A stretch of DNA of 64,000 nt from positions 1-64,000 of the forward strand of contig CAYFJO010000010.1 of assembly GCA_964343305.1 (NCBI GenBank), read 5' to 3'. The DNA is from CAYFJO01 sp964343305. GTDB taxonomy: Bacteria; Planctomycetota; Planctomycetia; Pirellulales; Pirellulaceae. The translations under genes and the position numbers were made by a program. This document shows, in pieces, positions 50,337 through 58,983 of this stretch (its first letter is position 1; each line of letters starts with the position of its first letter). Under the pieces are notes generated by a model. The model made no database searches. It was not told the origin of the DNA and saw only the letters and a program-made list of their open reading frames with translations.

Positions 50337-51713
50337 TCACGCCGTGTTTAACCGCCGAAGAAGAATTGACTTGACGTCTTGCATGGGTGTCACATCGTCC
50401 AGCTCGGTCGACCAACTCGAGATCAATAGCGGGCGAGTCTTATCAGTCTGTGGCATGCGGCCGTGCGAGCCGTGAACCATCGACGCGTCCGTGCTGATGA
50501 CATCGAAAGGCGCGCGAATCCCCAACTTGCTTTGCATGATTCGTTTCGCAAGATGTAGTTTTCCCCAAACCCCCGGTGCGAGAAAAAGTTCGGTGGGATC
50601 GAATCCTGGTTTGTCGTGGATCGCCACACAGTTTGCAAAATCCGGTGCGTGCGATTCATCCAGCCAATAAGGATATGCGAACCAGCAATCGGGCTCGGCA
50701 ATGGCAAGCAATTCGCCGCTGCGCGCGTGGCCGATTCCCACCTCGCCCATCGCATCGCGATCGAGAACCAGGTCGACACCGTCCGTTTGCAACAGCAGCT
50801 CATTGACTTTCGCGATCGCTTCCGTTTCCTGCACGTACACATGTGCGACCTGTTGATCGCACACCGCAAACGCCGCCGACGTGCCTGGCTCCAAGAGTTC
50901 GCCATTCTGGGCACGGTTCACTTCGATGAACCCGGCCTCACGAAGCACACGATTCAGAAACACGGGCCGCGACACTGGCTCAAAGGCATAATCCGAAACA
51001 ATGGCCACGTCCATGCCGCGCTCGCCAGCCCGTCCAATGAGTCGTCCCGCTTCGTTGTCAACGTCACACAACGCCTGCTCACCCTGTGGCGAGTCAGGAC
51101 CAAAACGCTGGTGTTCATAATCGAGGTGCGGCAGGTAGGTCAAAATCATCCCGTAGCGATCCTGATCCATCAGGTGCAACGTGGCGTCGACAATCCAGCG
51201 CGTCGAGGCAATGCCCGCGGCCGGTCCCCAAAAGTGAAACAAGGGAAACGGCCCGAACCGCTCGACCAATTCGTCACGAACGTCGGCCGGCTCCGAATAA
51301 ATGTCCGGCGACTTGCGTCCATCCGCCCAATAGGTTGGTCGCTCGATCACATTCAAGTCGCATGTCGAGTGTGTCGCATAACGCCAGAACAAGTTCGCAC
51401 ACTTGATTGACGGATCGTTCGCCCAAGCAGCTTGCCAAATGGTTTCGCCGTCGACCAGCCTTGCGGAACGTTGCCAATTCAAGATCTGAGCCAGATCCCG
51501 AAAGTACCACCCATTTGCCACAATTCCATGCTCAACAGGCAGAGTTCCCGTCAGAATCGTAGCCTGCGACGGACTCGTCAAAGCGGGCACCGGCGGCTGC
51601 AAAGACGTTGCGACTCCGCCTTCGTCCATCAACTTCGAAATGTGCGGGGTTAAGCTCCCCAAAGAAGAACTGCCCAGTCCAGCGACGTTGATGATCAGAA
51701 GCGGTCTATGCAT
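50337..51713 (-). CDS. Alkaline phosphatase-superfamily phosphodiesterase (type I phosphodiesterase/nucleotide pyrophosphatase)
   Basis: This encodes 458 residues without a signal peptide. The sequence follows the phosphodiesterase pattern: INVAGLGSSSLGSLTPHISKL, VPALTSPSQATILTGTLP, EHGIVANGWYFRDL, ILTYLPHLDYEHQRFGPDSP and AIVSDYAFEPVSRP. The nucleophile should be a Thr/Ser in ALTSPSQATI. The metal-binding Asp usual in the first motif appears as Asn/Ala (NVAG), typical of one subgroup. It hydrolyses a phosphodiester or pyrophosphate; the substrate is unknown. It lies 37 bp downstream of the toxin gene and 121 bp upstream of the MsbA-like gene, all on the minus strand. Confidence 0.8.
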   Translation of the reverse strand: MHRPLLIINVAGLGSSSLGSLTPHISKLMDEGGVATSLQPPVPALTSPSQATILTGTLPVEHGIVANGWYFRDLAQILNWQRSARLVDGETIWQAAWANDPSIKCANLFWRYATHSTCDLNVIERPTYWADGRKSPDIYSEPADVRDELVERFGPFPLFHFWGPAAGIASTRWIVDATLHLMDQDRYGMILTYLPHLDYEHQRFGPDSPQGEQALCDVDNEAGRLIGRAGERGMDVAIVSDYAFEPVSRPVFLNRVLREAGFIEVNRAQNGELLEPGTSAAFAVCDQQVAHVYVQETEAIAKVNELLLQTDGVDLVLDRDAMGEVGIGHARSGELLAIAEPDCWFAYPYWLDESHAPDFANCVAIHDKPGFDPTELFLAPGVWGKLHLAKRIMQSKLGIRAPFDVISTDASMVHGSHGRMPQTDKTRPLLISSWSTELDDVTPMQDVKSILLRRLNTA

Positions 51714-51750
51714 GTTCCAAGGTCTTGTGCCGGACCTGTCGGCAGTCTGG

Positions 51751-52074
51751 CTACTTCAACTCATCTGGGATAACAACGGCCTGTCCTGGCCCACGAACTC
51801 TTAGGACATAGACGTCATCAAATTCGATAAAGTACAAAGCTCGATAGACTCGTCCACGGCGCGTTTTGAATAGTGCTTGATGAACTTCGAATTCGCAATC
51901 CGCATTTTCTGGGGCGAGTCCGTGTATGACTGCGTTTTCCTTTAGATCGACCAGCAATTCGTCATACGCATCTAGCCACGACGAGGCACCCTGCGGCGAG
52001 CGATCGTGCAACCACTTGAAAATTGAGCTTTTGTCGGCCCGGGCCTTGGGCAGTTCGTGGACAGTAAAGCTCAT
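51751..52074 (-). CDS. RelE/ParE-superfamily (Gp49/HigB-like) toxin
   Basis: This encodes 107 residues: basic N-terminal helices, then WLHDRSPQGASSWLDAYDEL, VHQALFKTRRGRVYRALYFI and DDVYVLRVRGPGQAV. The R-R/R-x-x-Y-R-A-L-Y-F-I strand pattern with a terminal V-R-G is that of phage-derived Gp49-like/HigB and other RelE-fold mRNA interferases or gyrase poisons. Its start overlaps the antitoxin stop by 4 bases. Location directly upstream of the phosphodiesterase gene may be coincidental. Confidence 0.75.
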   Translation of the reverse strand: MSFTVHELPKARADKSSIFKWLHDRSPQGASSWLDAYDELLVDLKENAVIHGLAPENADCEFEVHQALFKTRRGRVYRALYFIEFDDVYVLRVRGPGQAVVIPDELK

Positions 52075-52325
52075 GCGTCGCCGATATTGTATTGTCGACG
52101 AAGCTCGCTCGAATGGTCACCCGCTGGGCTTCCTCTTTCCCCATTCTTGAAGTCTTCGATCGATGCGTTAACCGCGGCCACGTTCTCGGCGTATTCATCT
52201 GGCATTGGATTCTCAAGACGCCAAGCGTCAAAAAGTTCGTCAATGCTTAGCTGGTTACCGCCGCTGTGGATTCGCTGGATAGCGAATGAATGGAAGCTAT
52301 CGATCAATGCGTGTGTGTTTGACAT
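52071..52325 (-). CDS. Putative antitoxin of the RelE/ParE-like pair
   Basis: This encodes 84 residues from the ATG at 52323-52325 (MSNTHALIDSFHSFA). AGGAG stands nine bases upstream; an ATG three codons earlier would have no spacing. The N-terminal half contains AIQRIHSGGNQLSIDELFDAWRLENP, suggesting a short DNA-binding or dimerisation helix region. The acidic C-terminus (IEDFKNGERGSPAGDHSSELRRQ) could wrap the toxin. The assignment rests mainly on gene order and on the 4-base overlap with the toxin gene; the family itself was not recognised. Confidence 0.6.
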   Translation of the reverse strand: MSNTHALIDSFHSFAIQRIHSGGNQLSIDELFDAWRLENPMPDEYAENVAAVNASIEDFKNGERGSPAGDHSSELRRQYNIGDA

Positions 52326-52524
52326 GTCCAACATCTCCTACATCTCATTTATGATACGGACGTCATCGGCCGCCGTCAAAGGCAAGCACGAAAAACCGAT
52401 GTCCGTGTCGTTCGTTGACCTTAAATCCAGAGCACCACTGTGACCTTGCTGCGCGATCGAATAGACTCGACCCGTGACCAGCACTTGGGTCATTCGATGA
52501 TATCATACGTCCAAGGAGTACCGC

Positions 52525-53319
52525 ATGACGACAACGACGGAAGCAAAATCAGCCGTGGTCACCGGAGCGGCTGGGGGCGTGGGAGCATGTTTTGCCCGTC
52601 AGCTCGCCAAGCGTGGCTATCACTTGCTGCTTGTCGATCGTCGCAAGGAACCGATTGAGAAACTTTGCGACGAATTGACCGCCCAGCACGATCTGCGCAT
52701 TGAGTCCTGCGAAGTCGATCTGACCAACGAAGAAGCGGTCGAAACGCTCGCCGAGCGAATGGTGCGGATGTCGGATCTCGAGCTGCTGGTCAATAATGCC
52801 GGGTTTGGAATTCAGGACAACTTTGCCGACGTGGACGTCGAACCATTGTTGAACATGATTCGCTTGCACACCATGACTCCCGCGCGGCTGATACGTGCCG
52901 TCCTGCCCGGCATGATCGAGCGAGACTGTGGAGCCATCATCAACCTTGGATCGCTCGGAGCTTGGGCGCCTGGTGTTGGCTATGCCCAATATGCGGCAAC
53001 GAAATCCTATTTGATTACGCTGTCCGAAGCACTTCATCAAGAGCTGCGCGGTACGAATGTGTGCGTGCAAGCGCTCTGTCCGGGGTTCGTCAAAACAGAA
53101 TTTCACGGCACCGACGAGATGCACGGGTTCGAAGCGAAACAGGTCCCCAAGCGCCTTTGGATGTCACCAGATGAGGTGGTTACATGCTCGTTGGACAGCC
53201 TTCCGAAAAGAAGGGCGGTCGTGATCCCAGGTTGGCGCAACCGCTTGCTTGGCTGGGCCATGCGGGCACCCATCGCCCGGCCAATCGTTAATGCCGTGAT
53301 GCGACAGAACCAAAAATAG
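52525..53319 (+). CDS. Short-chain dehydrogenase/reductase (SDR)
   Basis: This encodes 264 residues beginning 7 bases after an AAGGAG ribosome site. The N-terminus has the nucleotide motif VVTGAAGGVGACFARQLAKRG, the catalytic Ser lies in IINLGSLGAWAPG and the catalytic YxxxK in YAQYAATKSYL. The C-terminal part (GMIERDCG, WRNRLLGWAMRAPI) contains a hydrophobic tail that may associate with membrane. Close families include acyl/keto reductases of the DltE type. It reduces a carbonyl or oxidises an alcohol with NAD(P); substrate unknown. The gene is divergent from the toxin-antitoxin pair. Confidence 0.9.
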   Translation: MTTTTEAKSAVVTGAAGGVGACFARQLAKRGYHLLLVDRRKEPIEKLCDELTAQHDLRIESCEVDLTNEEAVETLAERMVRMSDLELLVNNAGFGIQDNFADVDVEPLLNMIRLHTMTPARLIRAVLPGMIERDCGAIINLGSLGAWAPGVGYAQYAATKSYLITLSEALHQELRGTNVCVQALCPGFVKTEFHGTDEMHGFEAKQVPKRLWMSPDEVVTCSLDSLPKRRAVVIPGWRNRLLGWAMRAPIARPIVNAVMRQNQK

Positions 53320-53350
53320 CGGGCACAGTTCGAACGACCAACTTGACTCC

Positions 53351-53384
53351 AGACTTCCGAAGTTTAAGAAAACTTCGGAAGTCT
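53351..53384. repeat. Palindromic repeat AGACTTCCGAAGTT family (family B, copy 3)
   Basis: Perfect 14-base arms, AGACTTCCGAAGTT and AACTTCGGAAGTCT, around a 6-base TAAGAA loop identical to that of the copy at 5698-5729. It lies 31 bp after the SDR stop codon and could serve as its terminator structure. Confidence 0.9.
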
Positions 53385-53426
53385 CAACCATTGTCAATCT
53401 CATCGGTTGCCGTTAAGATCGGGTAG

Positions 53427-53519
53427 ATGGATGCGAGTTCCCCCAACTCGCAAATCCATATCTAAACCTGGTACGGCAGCGTCCCCCCGTACGTCTCTCA
53501 AAACGTACCCTTCAGGTTT
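53427..53519 (+). promoter_or_regulatory. Structured 5' leader of tatC, with C-rich loops and alternative hairpins (candidate cis-regulatory RNA)
   Basis: Hairpin 1: ATGGAT-GCGAGTT (53427-53439), loop CCCCC, AACTCGC, two bulged bases, ATCCAT (ending 53459), a 13-bp stem. Hairpin 2: AAACCTG-GTACG (53464-53475) and CGTACC-cttCAGGTTT (53504-53519) enclose a second C6 run. In its interior, GTACGG (53471-53476) can pair with CCGTAC (53487-53492), while GTACGT (53489-53494) can instead pair with ACGTAC (53503-53508); the two choices exclude each other. The structure ends 35 bases before the tatC ATG. No match to a known riboswitch class was recognised. Confidence 0.5.
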
Positions 53520-53554
53520 TGCCTTCGTTCCCATTTTCGTCGAGGTGCCGCGTG

Positions 53555-55093
53555 ATGTCGAACGCTCCTAACGATGACCTATTTGAAGAAACAAAAATGA
53601 CTTTCGGTGAGCACTTGGAAGAGTTGCGCGTCGCGCTCTTCAAGTCGATGTTCGGAATCGTGTTCGGATTGATCATCGCCATTTTCTTTGCGGCCAATAT
53701 TGTCAAGTTTATCCAAGTCCCTTTGAGAGCGGCGCTGGAAGATTATTACCTGACAAAGGCATCCAAAGAGCTAGTCGAGAAATATAAAAAGTACGACATG
53801 CTGCCGCCGCCCGAATTGCTCGCCATGATCAAGGATTACGGTTTGGTACCCAGTTTTCTGCCCATGGAAGCTGAAGGGATCTTAGCTGCACTACGAGCCG
53901 CCGACCCGGTGGCGTTTGGCCAGGTCGATTTCAAACCGCATCGGTATCTGTTGACCGATATCAAACCGGGCCAGCTCGCGCGATTGTGCAAACGTCTGGT
54001 CCGAGAACACGACGATGACGGATCGCCCGTCAAAGAAATGTGGGAATTGCTCTCCGCCGAGCAGCGCAAATCGATTGAGCAAATCGCAAAAAAGAGCACT
54101 GGCAACGATGTCGAAGAAGGAGAAGTCATCCGAACCAATCTGACGCCAAACGCCGACGAAGCCGCAGTCCTGGCAATCTTAAACGAACTGGCCGAGAGCC
54201 CGAAGCTTGTGCAATCCGATGTGTTTTCCAAACTCGACGGCAGCATCCAAGCCGCGCCGGACAACTATAGCGTTGTCGGTTGGATCAACCGCATGTGGTT
54301 CACCGAGAACATCATGCAAGATTCGGTCGCCAGCGCCTTGAGAACCATGCGCAAGAAACTGAAAGACGTTGGCGATGATCCCGACGCCGCGACCGTGGAC
54401 CAAATCCGCCGATTGAACAAGTTGCTGTTCGCCTCGGTGTTTTCCGATTGCATCGGCCGCCCCAGCCGCACGATCATCGACGTGCCGATCTGGAAACAAA
54501 CGGATGTCCGCGTCCAAACGCTGAACGCCCACGAAGCGTTCATGATCTGGCTCAAGGCGGCGTTCATCGGCAGTTTGGTTTTGTCCAGCCCGTGGATCTT
54601 CTGGCAAATTTGGAACTTCGTCGCGGCGGGACTTTATCCACACGAAAAGAACTACGTCTATATCTACTTGCCGTTCAGTCTAGGGCTGTTTATTGCCGGC
54701 GCGGGGATGGCGTTTTTCTTTGTCTTCGAACCGGTGCTGCAATTCCTGTTCAGCTTTAACAAGTTAATGGAAGTCGACCCCGATCCGCGCATCAGCGAGT
54801 GGCTGAGCTTCGTGTTGTTTCTGCCGCTGGGATTCGGCCTCGCGTTTCAATTGCCGTTGGTGATGTTGTTCACCAACCGCATCGGCGTGTTTACTATCGA
54901 AGCATTCTTGGAGAAATGGCGGATCGCGATCCTGGTGATTTTCGTCATTTCGATGCTGCTGACACCTGCGGATCCGATCAGCATGTTGCTCATGGCGCTA
55001 CCACTGACGGTGTTGTATTTCCTGGGAATCGTCCTCTGCAAATGGATGCCCAAGGGCCGCAATCCGTTCTTTGACGAAGCTTACGAGCCGTAG
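53555..55093 (+). CDS. tatC: TatC twin-arginine translocase subunit with very large first periplasmic loop
   Basis: This encodes 512 residues from the ATG at 53555. The N-terminus MTFGEHLEELRVALFKSMFG is the TatC signature, followed by the first helix (GIVFGLIIAIFFAANIV). After PLRAAL about 250 residues of polar, mostly helical sequence intervene before FMIWLKAAFIGSLVLSSPWI, the start of helix 2. Standard TatC is ~250 residues in total, so the protein is roughly doubled. The later helices (YIYLPFSLGLFIAGAGMAFFF, FVLFLPLGFGLAFQLPLVM) look normal. It forms the Tat receptor complex with TatA/B, not seen in this window. The neighbouring DUF1501 protein is a probable substrate. Confidence 0.9.
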   Translation: MSNAPNDDLFEETKMTFGEHLEELRVALFKSMFGIVFGLIIAIFFAANIVKFIQVPLRAALEDYYLTKASKELVEKYKKYDMLPPPELLAMIKDYGLVPSFLPMEAEGILAALRAADPVAFGQVDFKPHRYLLTDIKPGQLARLCKRLVREHDDDGSPVKEMWELLSAEQRKSIEQIAKKSTGNDVEEGEVIRTNLTPNADEAAVLAILNELAESPKLVQSDVFSKLDGSIQAAPDNYSVVGWINRMWFTENIMQDSVASALRTMRKKLKDVGDDPDAATVDQIRRLNKLLFASVFSDCIGRPSRTIIDVPIWKQTDVRVQTLNAHEAFMIWLKAAFIGSLVLSSPWIFWQIWNFVAAGLYPHEKNYVYIYLPFSLGLFIAGAGMAFFFVFEPVLQFLFSFNKLMEVDPDPRISEWLSFVLFLPLGFGLAFQLPLVMLFTNRIGVFTIEAFLEKWRIAILVIFVISMLLTPADPISMLLMALPLTVLYFLGIVLCKWMPKGRNPFFDEAYEP

Positions 55094-55233
55094 AAATGCA
55101 GGCGGTCGCTCTGCACAAAACGAATGTCATTTTGAAGGAAGAATATCCCCGATAGGATTCGACGGGACATTTGCTGCTGGCGCGGATACACTGATCATCA
55201 TCCGCCCACCCGCTTCCATCACGAGGTTGATGC

Positions 55234-57603
55234 ATGCGAAATCTCACCTTGACGCTGATCTGTTTTTTCTTGTGCTTCCATTCACTTGCCGGCGCTGCTG
55301 ACCCGCAGCCCGTTGAGAGCGCCCCACAACGCTGGTCCGACGATGGATCGGGCGGCACGCCAGAATATGTTCGTCACATCGTGCCGTTGTTTTCCAAACT
55401 AGGTTGCAACAACCGGGCATGCCACGGATCGTTTCAAGGTCAGAGTGGCTTTCGGTTGAGCTTGTTTGGTTTCGAGCCGGACGAAGATCTAAAGGAGTTG
55501 TTTGAAGAAGATCCGGACGGTGTGCGCACGAGCGTCGATGATCCGGACGAGAGTTTCGTTCTGTTCAAGTCGACCAACGAAGACGAGCACGAAGGCGGTC
55601 AGCGGATGGCCATCGGTAGTTGGCAACATCGTATGTTTCGCGCGTGGATTGCGCGCGGCGCAAAGTATGAACCGGACAAGGTCGCAAAGATTACTCGATT
55701 CGAAGTGCTACCCAGTGAGTTGATCGCGAATGACCGCGACGAAAGAACTCAGTTGAAAACGATTGCTCATTTTTCCGACGGCACGGTCGAAGACCTCACG
55801 GGACTGACCGTCTTTTCCAGCAACGACGAGAGCATCGCGACGGTGTCCGAGGATGGCGAAGTCTCCGTTTTGCGTCCCGGCGATACGGCAATTGTCGTGC
55901 GATATTCCGGCAGTGTTACCAGCACGCAAATTCTCGTGCCAGCGCCCAACGACGGAAAACTCTACCCACTTACATTCCCACACAACAAGATCGATGAGTT
56001 CGTCGGCGGGAAACTTCGCAAGTTGAACATCCATCCGTCGAAGCTCGCCAGCGATTCCGATTTCGTTCGGCGGGTACATCTCGATGTGATTGGAATGTTG
56101 CCGACCGCGGACGAGACGCGGGCGTTTCTGGTCGATCGGTCGCCGGACAAGCGGGCCGTTTTGATCGACAAATTGCTTGATCATCCGATGTACGCCCATT
56201 ATTGGGGCATGAAGTTTTCTGACTGGACGGGCAACAGCAAGTACATCAACAGCAAGGCTTATCTGTCCAACTGGTTGTGGCAACATTGGATCGAAGACAA
56301 ACTGGCCCGCAACGTGGCGTACGACGAGATTGCTTACGGCCACGTGTGTGCCACGAGCCTCGATGGTCGTCCGCGCGAGGAGTTTCTGGCCGAGGCGGAA
56401 ACGATCTTGCACAAAACGTCAGGGCGTTATAACTACGACGACGACAAGATCTACGCTCGCAAGCGGACCAACGAATTGTATTGGAGCAACGTCGAGCGCC
56501 GCAGTCCTGATACGATGGTCCTGCAAACGGCGAATTCGTTTCTTGGTCTGCGGCTGGAATGTGCCCAGTGCCATAACCACCCATTCGATCGCTGGACAAA
56601 GAAGGACTTCGAACAATTCAAGTCGTTTTTCATGGCGGTCAAATTCTGTGTCGCCGAAACGGGCGAAGAACGCACGGGTGGCGGTCGCGGCTACGGCGTC
56701 GAGACGGTTGAGCCCGGTGTCGGATCGCGATATGTGGGCATCGCCCAAAAGACGCCACCCAAATTGCTCGGCGGTCCCGAAGTTCCGTTTGTCGAAGGCG
56801 GCCCAGACATCCGCGTGAAACTGTGGGAGTGGATGCGTTCGCCCGACAATCCGTATTTTGCTCCGTCATTCGTCAATCGGCTGTGGCACCATTATTTCAA
56901 AACGGGCATCGTCGATCCGCCGGATGATTTTAACCAGGGCAACCCACCCTCGAACCCGCAACTGCTGAACTGGCTGGCCAAGGACTTCGTCGATCACAAG
57001 TTCGACATCAAGCACGTCCATCGCTTGATCCTCAACAGCCGCACATATCAATTGTCGTGGCAGCCGAACGACTCGAATCGTCTGGACAGACGAAACTTTT
57101 CACACATGCAACTGCGCCGCATGCCGGCCGAAGTGTTGATCGACGCGATCGCGGATGTCACGGGCGTCGCAAACAATTTCGGACGCTTGCCCAAAGACCA
57201 CCCACAACGCGCCGTCGGCCAAGCGATGCCAACGCTGCGATACGGTGCCACGCGCGGCGGTTATCCTATGAAAATCTTCGGCCGGCCCGATCGAGAAAAG
57301 ACGTGCGATTGCGAACGCTCCAACGAACCGTCGGTCGCGCAGGCGTTATATTTGATCAATGACCAAGAAGTGCTCACCAAGCTGGACGAGAGCAGCGGGC
57401 GATTGCCGAAACTGCTGAAGTCGATGAGTGACGATGGTGAGGTCGTGACTGAGTTGTACCTGGCGGCGTTGTCTCGTTTTCCAACCGATGAAGAAATCAA
57501 GATCCAACTCGAACACGTCACCGTGTCTCCGTCACGAGCTGACGGTATAAGAGACGTGTTGTGGACCTTATTAAACGTACGCGAATTTGTTTTTATTCAT
57601 TAA
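55234..57603 (+). CDS. DUF1549/DUF1553 protein with CX4CH cytochrome-like and Ig-like domains
   Basis: This encodes 789 residues with a signal peptide (MRNLTLTLICFFLCFHSLAGA). Residues ~45-85 contain the planctomycete cytochrome-like motif FSKLGCNNRACHGSFQGQSG, whose C-N-N-R-A-C-H spacing (CX4CH) deviates from the normal CxxCH. Residues ~155-235 are a bacterial Ig-like (BIG2) domain (LTGLTVFSSNDESIATVSED). DUF1549 follows (EFVGGKLRKLNI, LECAQCHNHPFDRW with a normal CxxCH), then DUF1553 (FVNRLWHHYFKTGIVDPPDDF, RRMPAEVLIDAIADV, ending LWTLLNVREFVFIH). The proteins are cell-surface or periplasmic; function unknown. It is upstream of and on the same strand as the DUF1501 gene. Confidence 0.9.
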   Translation: MRNLTLTLICFFLCFHSLAGAADPQPVESAPQRWSDDGSGGTPEYVRHIVPLFSKLGCNNRACHGSFQGQSGFRLSLFGFEPDEDLKELFEEDPDGVRTSVDDPDESFVLFKSTNEDEHEGGQRMAIGSWQHRMFRAWIARGAKYEPDKVAKITRFEVLPSELIANDRDERTQLKTIAHFSDGTVEDLTGLTVFSSNDESIATVSEDGEVSVLRPGDTAIVVRYSGSVTSTQILVPAPNDGKLYPLTFPHNKIDEFVGGKLRKLNIHPSKLASDSDFVRRVHLDVIGMLPTADETRAFLVDRSPDKRAVLIDKLLDHPMYAHYWGMKFSDWTGNSKYINSKAYLSNWLWQHWIEDKLARNVAYDEIAYGHVCATSLDGRPREEFLAEAETILHKTSGRYNYDDDKIYARKRTNELYWSNVERRSPDTMVLQTANSFLGLRLECAQCHNHPFDRWTKKDFEQFKSFFMAVKFCVAETGEERTGGGRGYGVETVEPGVGSRYVGIAQKTPPKLLGGPEVPFVEGGPDIRVKLWEWMRSPDNPYFAPSFVNRLWHHYFKTGIVDPPDDFNQGNPPSNPQLLNWLAKDFVDHKFDIKHVHRLILNSRTYQLSWQPNDSNRLDRRNFSHMQLRRMPAEVLIDAIADVTGVANNFGRLPKDHPQRAVGQAMPTLRYGATRGGYPMKIFGRPDREKTCDCERSNEPSVAQALYLINDQEVLTKLDESSGRLPKLLKSMSDDGEVVTELYLAALSRFPTDEEIKIQLEHVTVSPSRADGIRDVLWTLLNVREFVFIH

Positions 57604-57605
57604 GG

Positions 57606-57676
57606 GTATCTGTGTGTTTTATCCCTGTGCGCCCCACAAGAACGACTATCGCACACGGATGGAAACACACGGATGC
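57606..57676. repeat. Degenerate CACACGGATG-type repeat in the DUF1549-DUF1501 gap
   Basis: Two near-tandem CACACGGATG units (starting ~57652 and ~57666), with an imperfect complementary GTATCTGTGTGTTTTATCC upstream, occupy the 90-bp gap. This looks like a decayed palindromic element. Confidence 0.4.
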
Positions 57677-57692
57677 TGTTGGAGACAACGTG

Positions 57693-58979
57693 ATGCAAAA
57701 AATCGATCGACGAAACATGTTGAAAATCGGTGCCGCCGGCGCATTTGGCATCAACCTTACTTCGTTGCTCACGCTTGATGGCAAAGAATCACCATCGACC
57801 AGCGGCAAGAATGCCATTTTTATTTTCCTGACCGGCGGACAGGCCCATCAAGACACGTGGGACTTAAAACCCGAAGCTGGCGACAAAAAGGGCGAGTTCG
57901 AATCGATCGCGACAAACAACCCCGACCTGCGGATCTGCGAGCACATGCCGCATCTGGCCAAGCAAGCGGACAAGTACACGATCGTCCGCAACGTGTCGCA
58001 CGGCCAAGGCGCACACAGCCCCGGCCAACGATACTTGCAAACGGGCAACCGCAAGATTCCGTCGCTCGAATATCCTGACTACGGAGCCGTGATCTCGAAG
58101 GAGCATCAGTCGCCTCGTGGCGTGCCGAACTACGTTCTTTCGCCCAGCGGTGGCAGTAACTCGGCGAGCTACTCGTCGGGCTATCTCGGCGTCGCACATG
58201 GTCCGTTCACGGCGCTGGGTGATCCAAACGCGCCGAATTATAGTGTCCGCGCGCTGGCCACACCCGAAGGACTCACGCTGGCCCAGATCGAAGCCCGCCA
58301 ACGGTTGCTCAAACGGGTCGACACACGATTCCGCGGCGTCGACATCGCGAACCAAGAAGTCGAAGGCATGGACAAGTCGTACGAAAAGGCGTTCGACATT
58401 TTGCAGTCCGAGGCCGTGCGAAAAGCGTTCGACATCGACAGCGAAGACCCGAAGGTCCGCGATCAATACGGCCGTCACACGTTTGGCCAGTCGTGTTTGC
58501 TTGCCCGGCGGTTGGTGGAAGCAGGCACGCGCTGCGTTTCGCTTTACAACGGCGGTTGGGACACACATGAAAACAATTTCACCGATCTGAAGAACATGCT
58601 ATTGCCGCCATGGGATCAAGGTTTGGCGGCGTTGCTCGTTGATTTGCACGACCGTGGGATGTTGGAAAACACGGTCGTGTGGTGCACCGGCGAGTTCGGC
58701 CGCACGCCAACGATCAACGACAAGGGAGCCGGTCGCGACCACTGGTCGCGCGCGATGAGCATGTTGTACGCCGGTGGTGGCATTCAAGGCGGACAAGTGA
58801 TCGGAGAGACTGACAAGACGGCTTCCGAACCCGTCGGCGAATCGTACTCGCCCGACGACGCGGCCGCGAGTTTCTATCGTGCGATCGGGATTGACCACAA
58901 GAAAGAATACCACACCCGCGACGGCCGTCCCGCCATGATCGTCGCCAACGGCACTTCGATCGAAAAACTTTGGGGATGA
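57693..58979 (+). CDS. DUF1501 protein with twin-arginine signal
   Basis: This encodes 428 residues from the ATG at 57693, with GGAG eight bases upstream. MQKIDRRNMLKIGAAGAFGI is a Tat-type signal (R-R-N-M-L-K). The body follows the DUF1501 pattern, a sulfatase/phosphatase-like fold: AIFIFLTGGQAHQDTWDLKPEA, VRNVSHGQGAHSPGQRYLQTG, YNGGWDTHENNFTDLKNMLLP, VWCTGEFGRTPTINDKGAGRDHW. DUF1501 and DUF1549/DUF1553 genes are nearly always paired in planctomycetes, as here. The enzymatic role is not established. The signal suggests export folded, possibly with a metal cofactor, by the Tat system whose tatC is encoded 2.6 kb upstream. Confidence 0.92.
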   Translation: MQKIDRRNMLKIGAAGAFGINLTSLLTLDGKESPSTSGKNAIFIFLTGGQAHQDTWDLKPEAGDKKGEFESIATNNPDLRICEHMPHLAKQADKYTIVRNVSHGQGAHSPGQRYLQTGNRKIPSLEYPDYGAVISKEHQSPRGVPNYVLSPSGGSNSASYSSGYLGVAHGPFTALGDPNAPNYSVRALATPEGLTLAQIEARQRLLKRVDTRFRGVDIANQEVEGMDKSYEKAFDILQSEAVRKAFDIDSEDPKVRDQYGRHTFGQSCLLARRLVEAGTRCVSLYNGGWDTHENNFTDLKNMLLPPWDQGLAALLVDLHDRGMLENTVVWCTGEFGRTPTINDKGAGRDHWSRAMSMLYAGGGIQGGQVIGETDKTASEPVGESYSPDDAAASFYRAIGIDHKKEYHTRDGRPAMIVANGTSIEKLWG

Positions 58980-58983
58980 TGCG

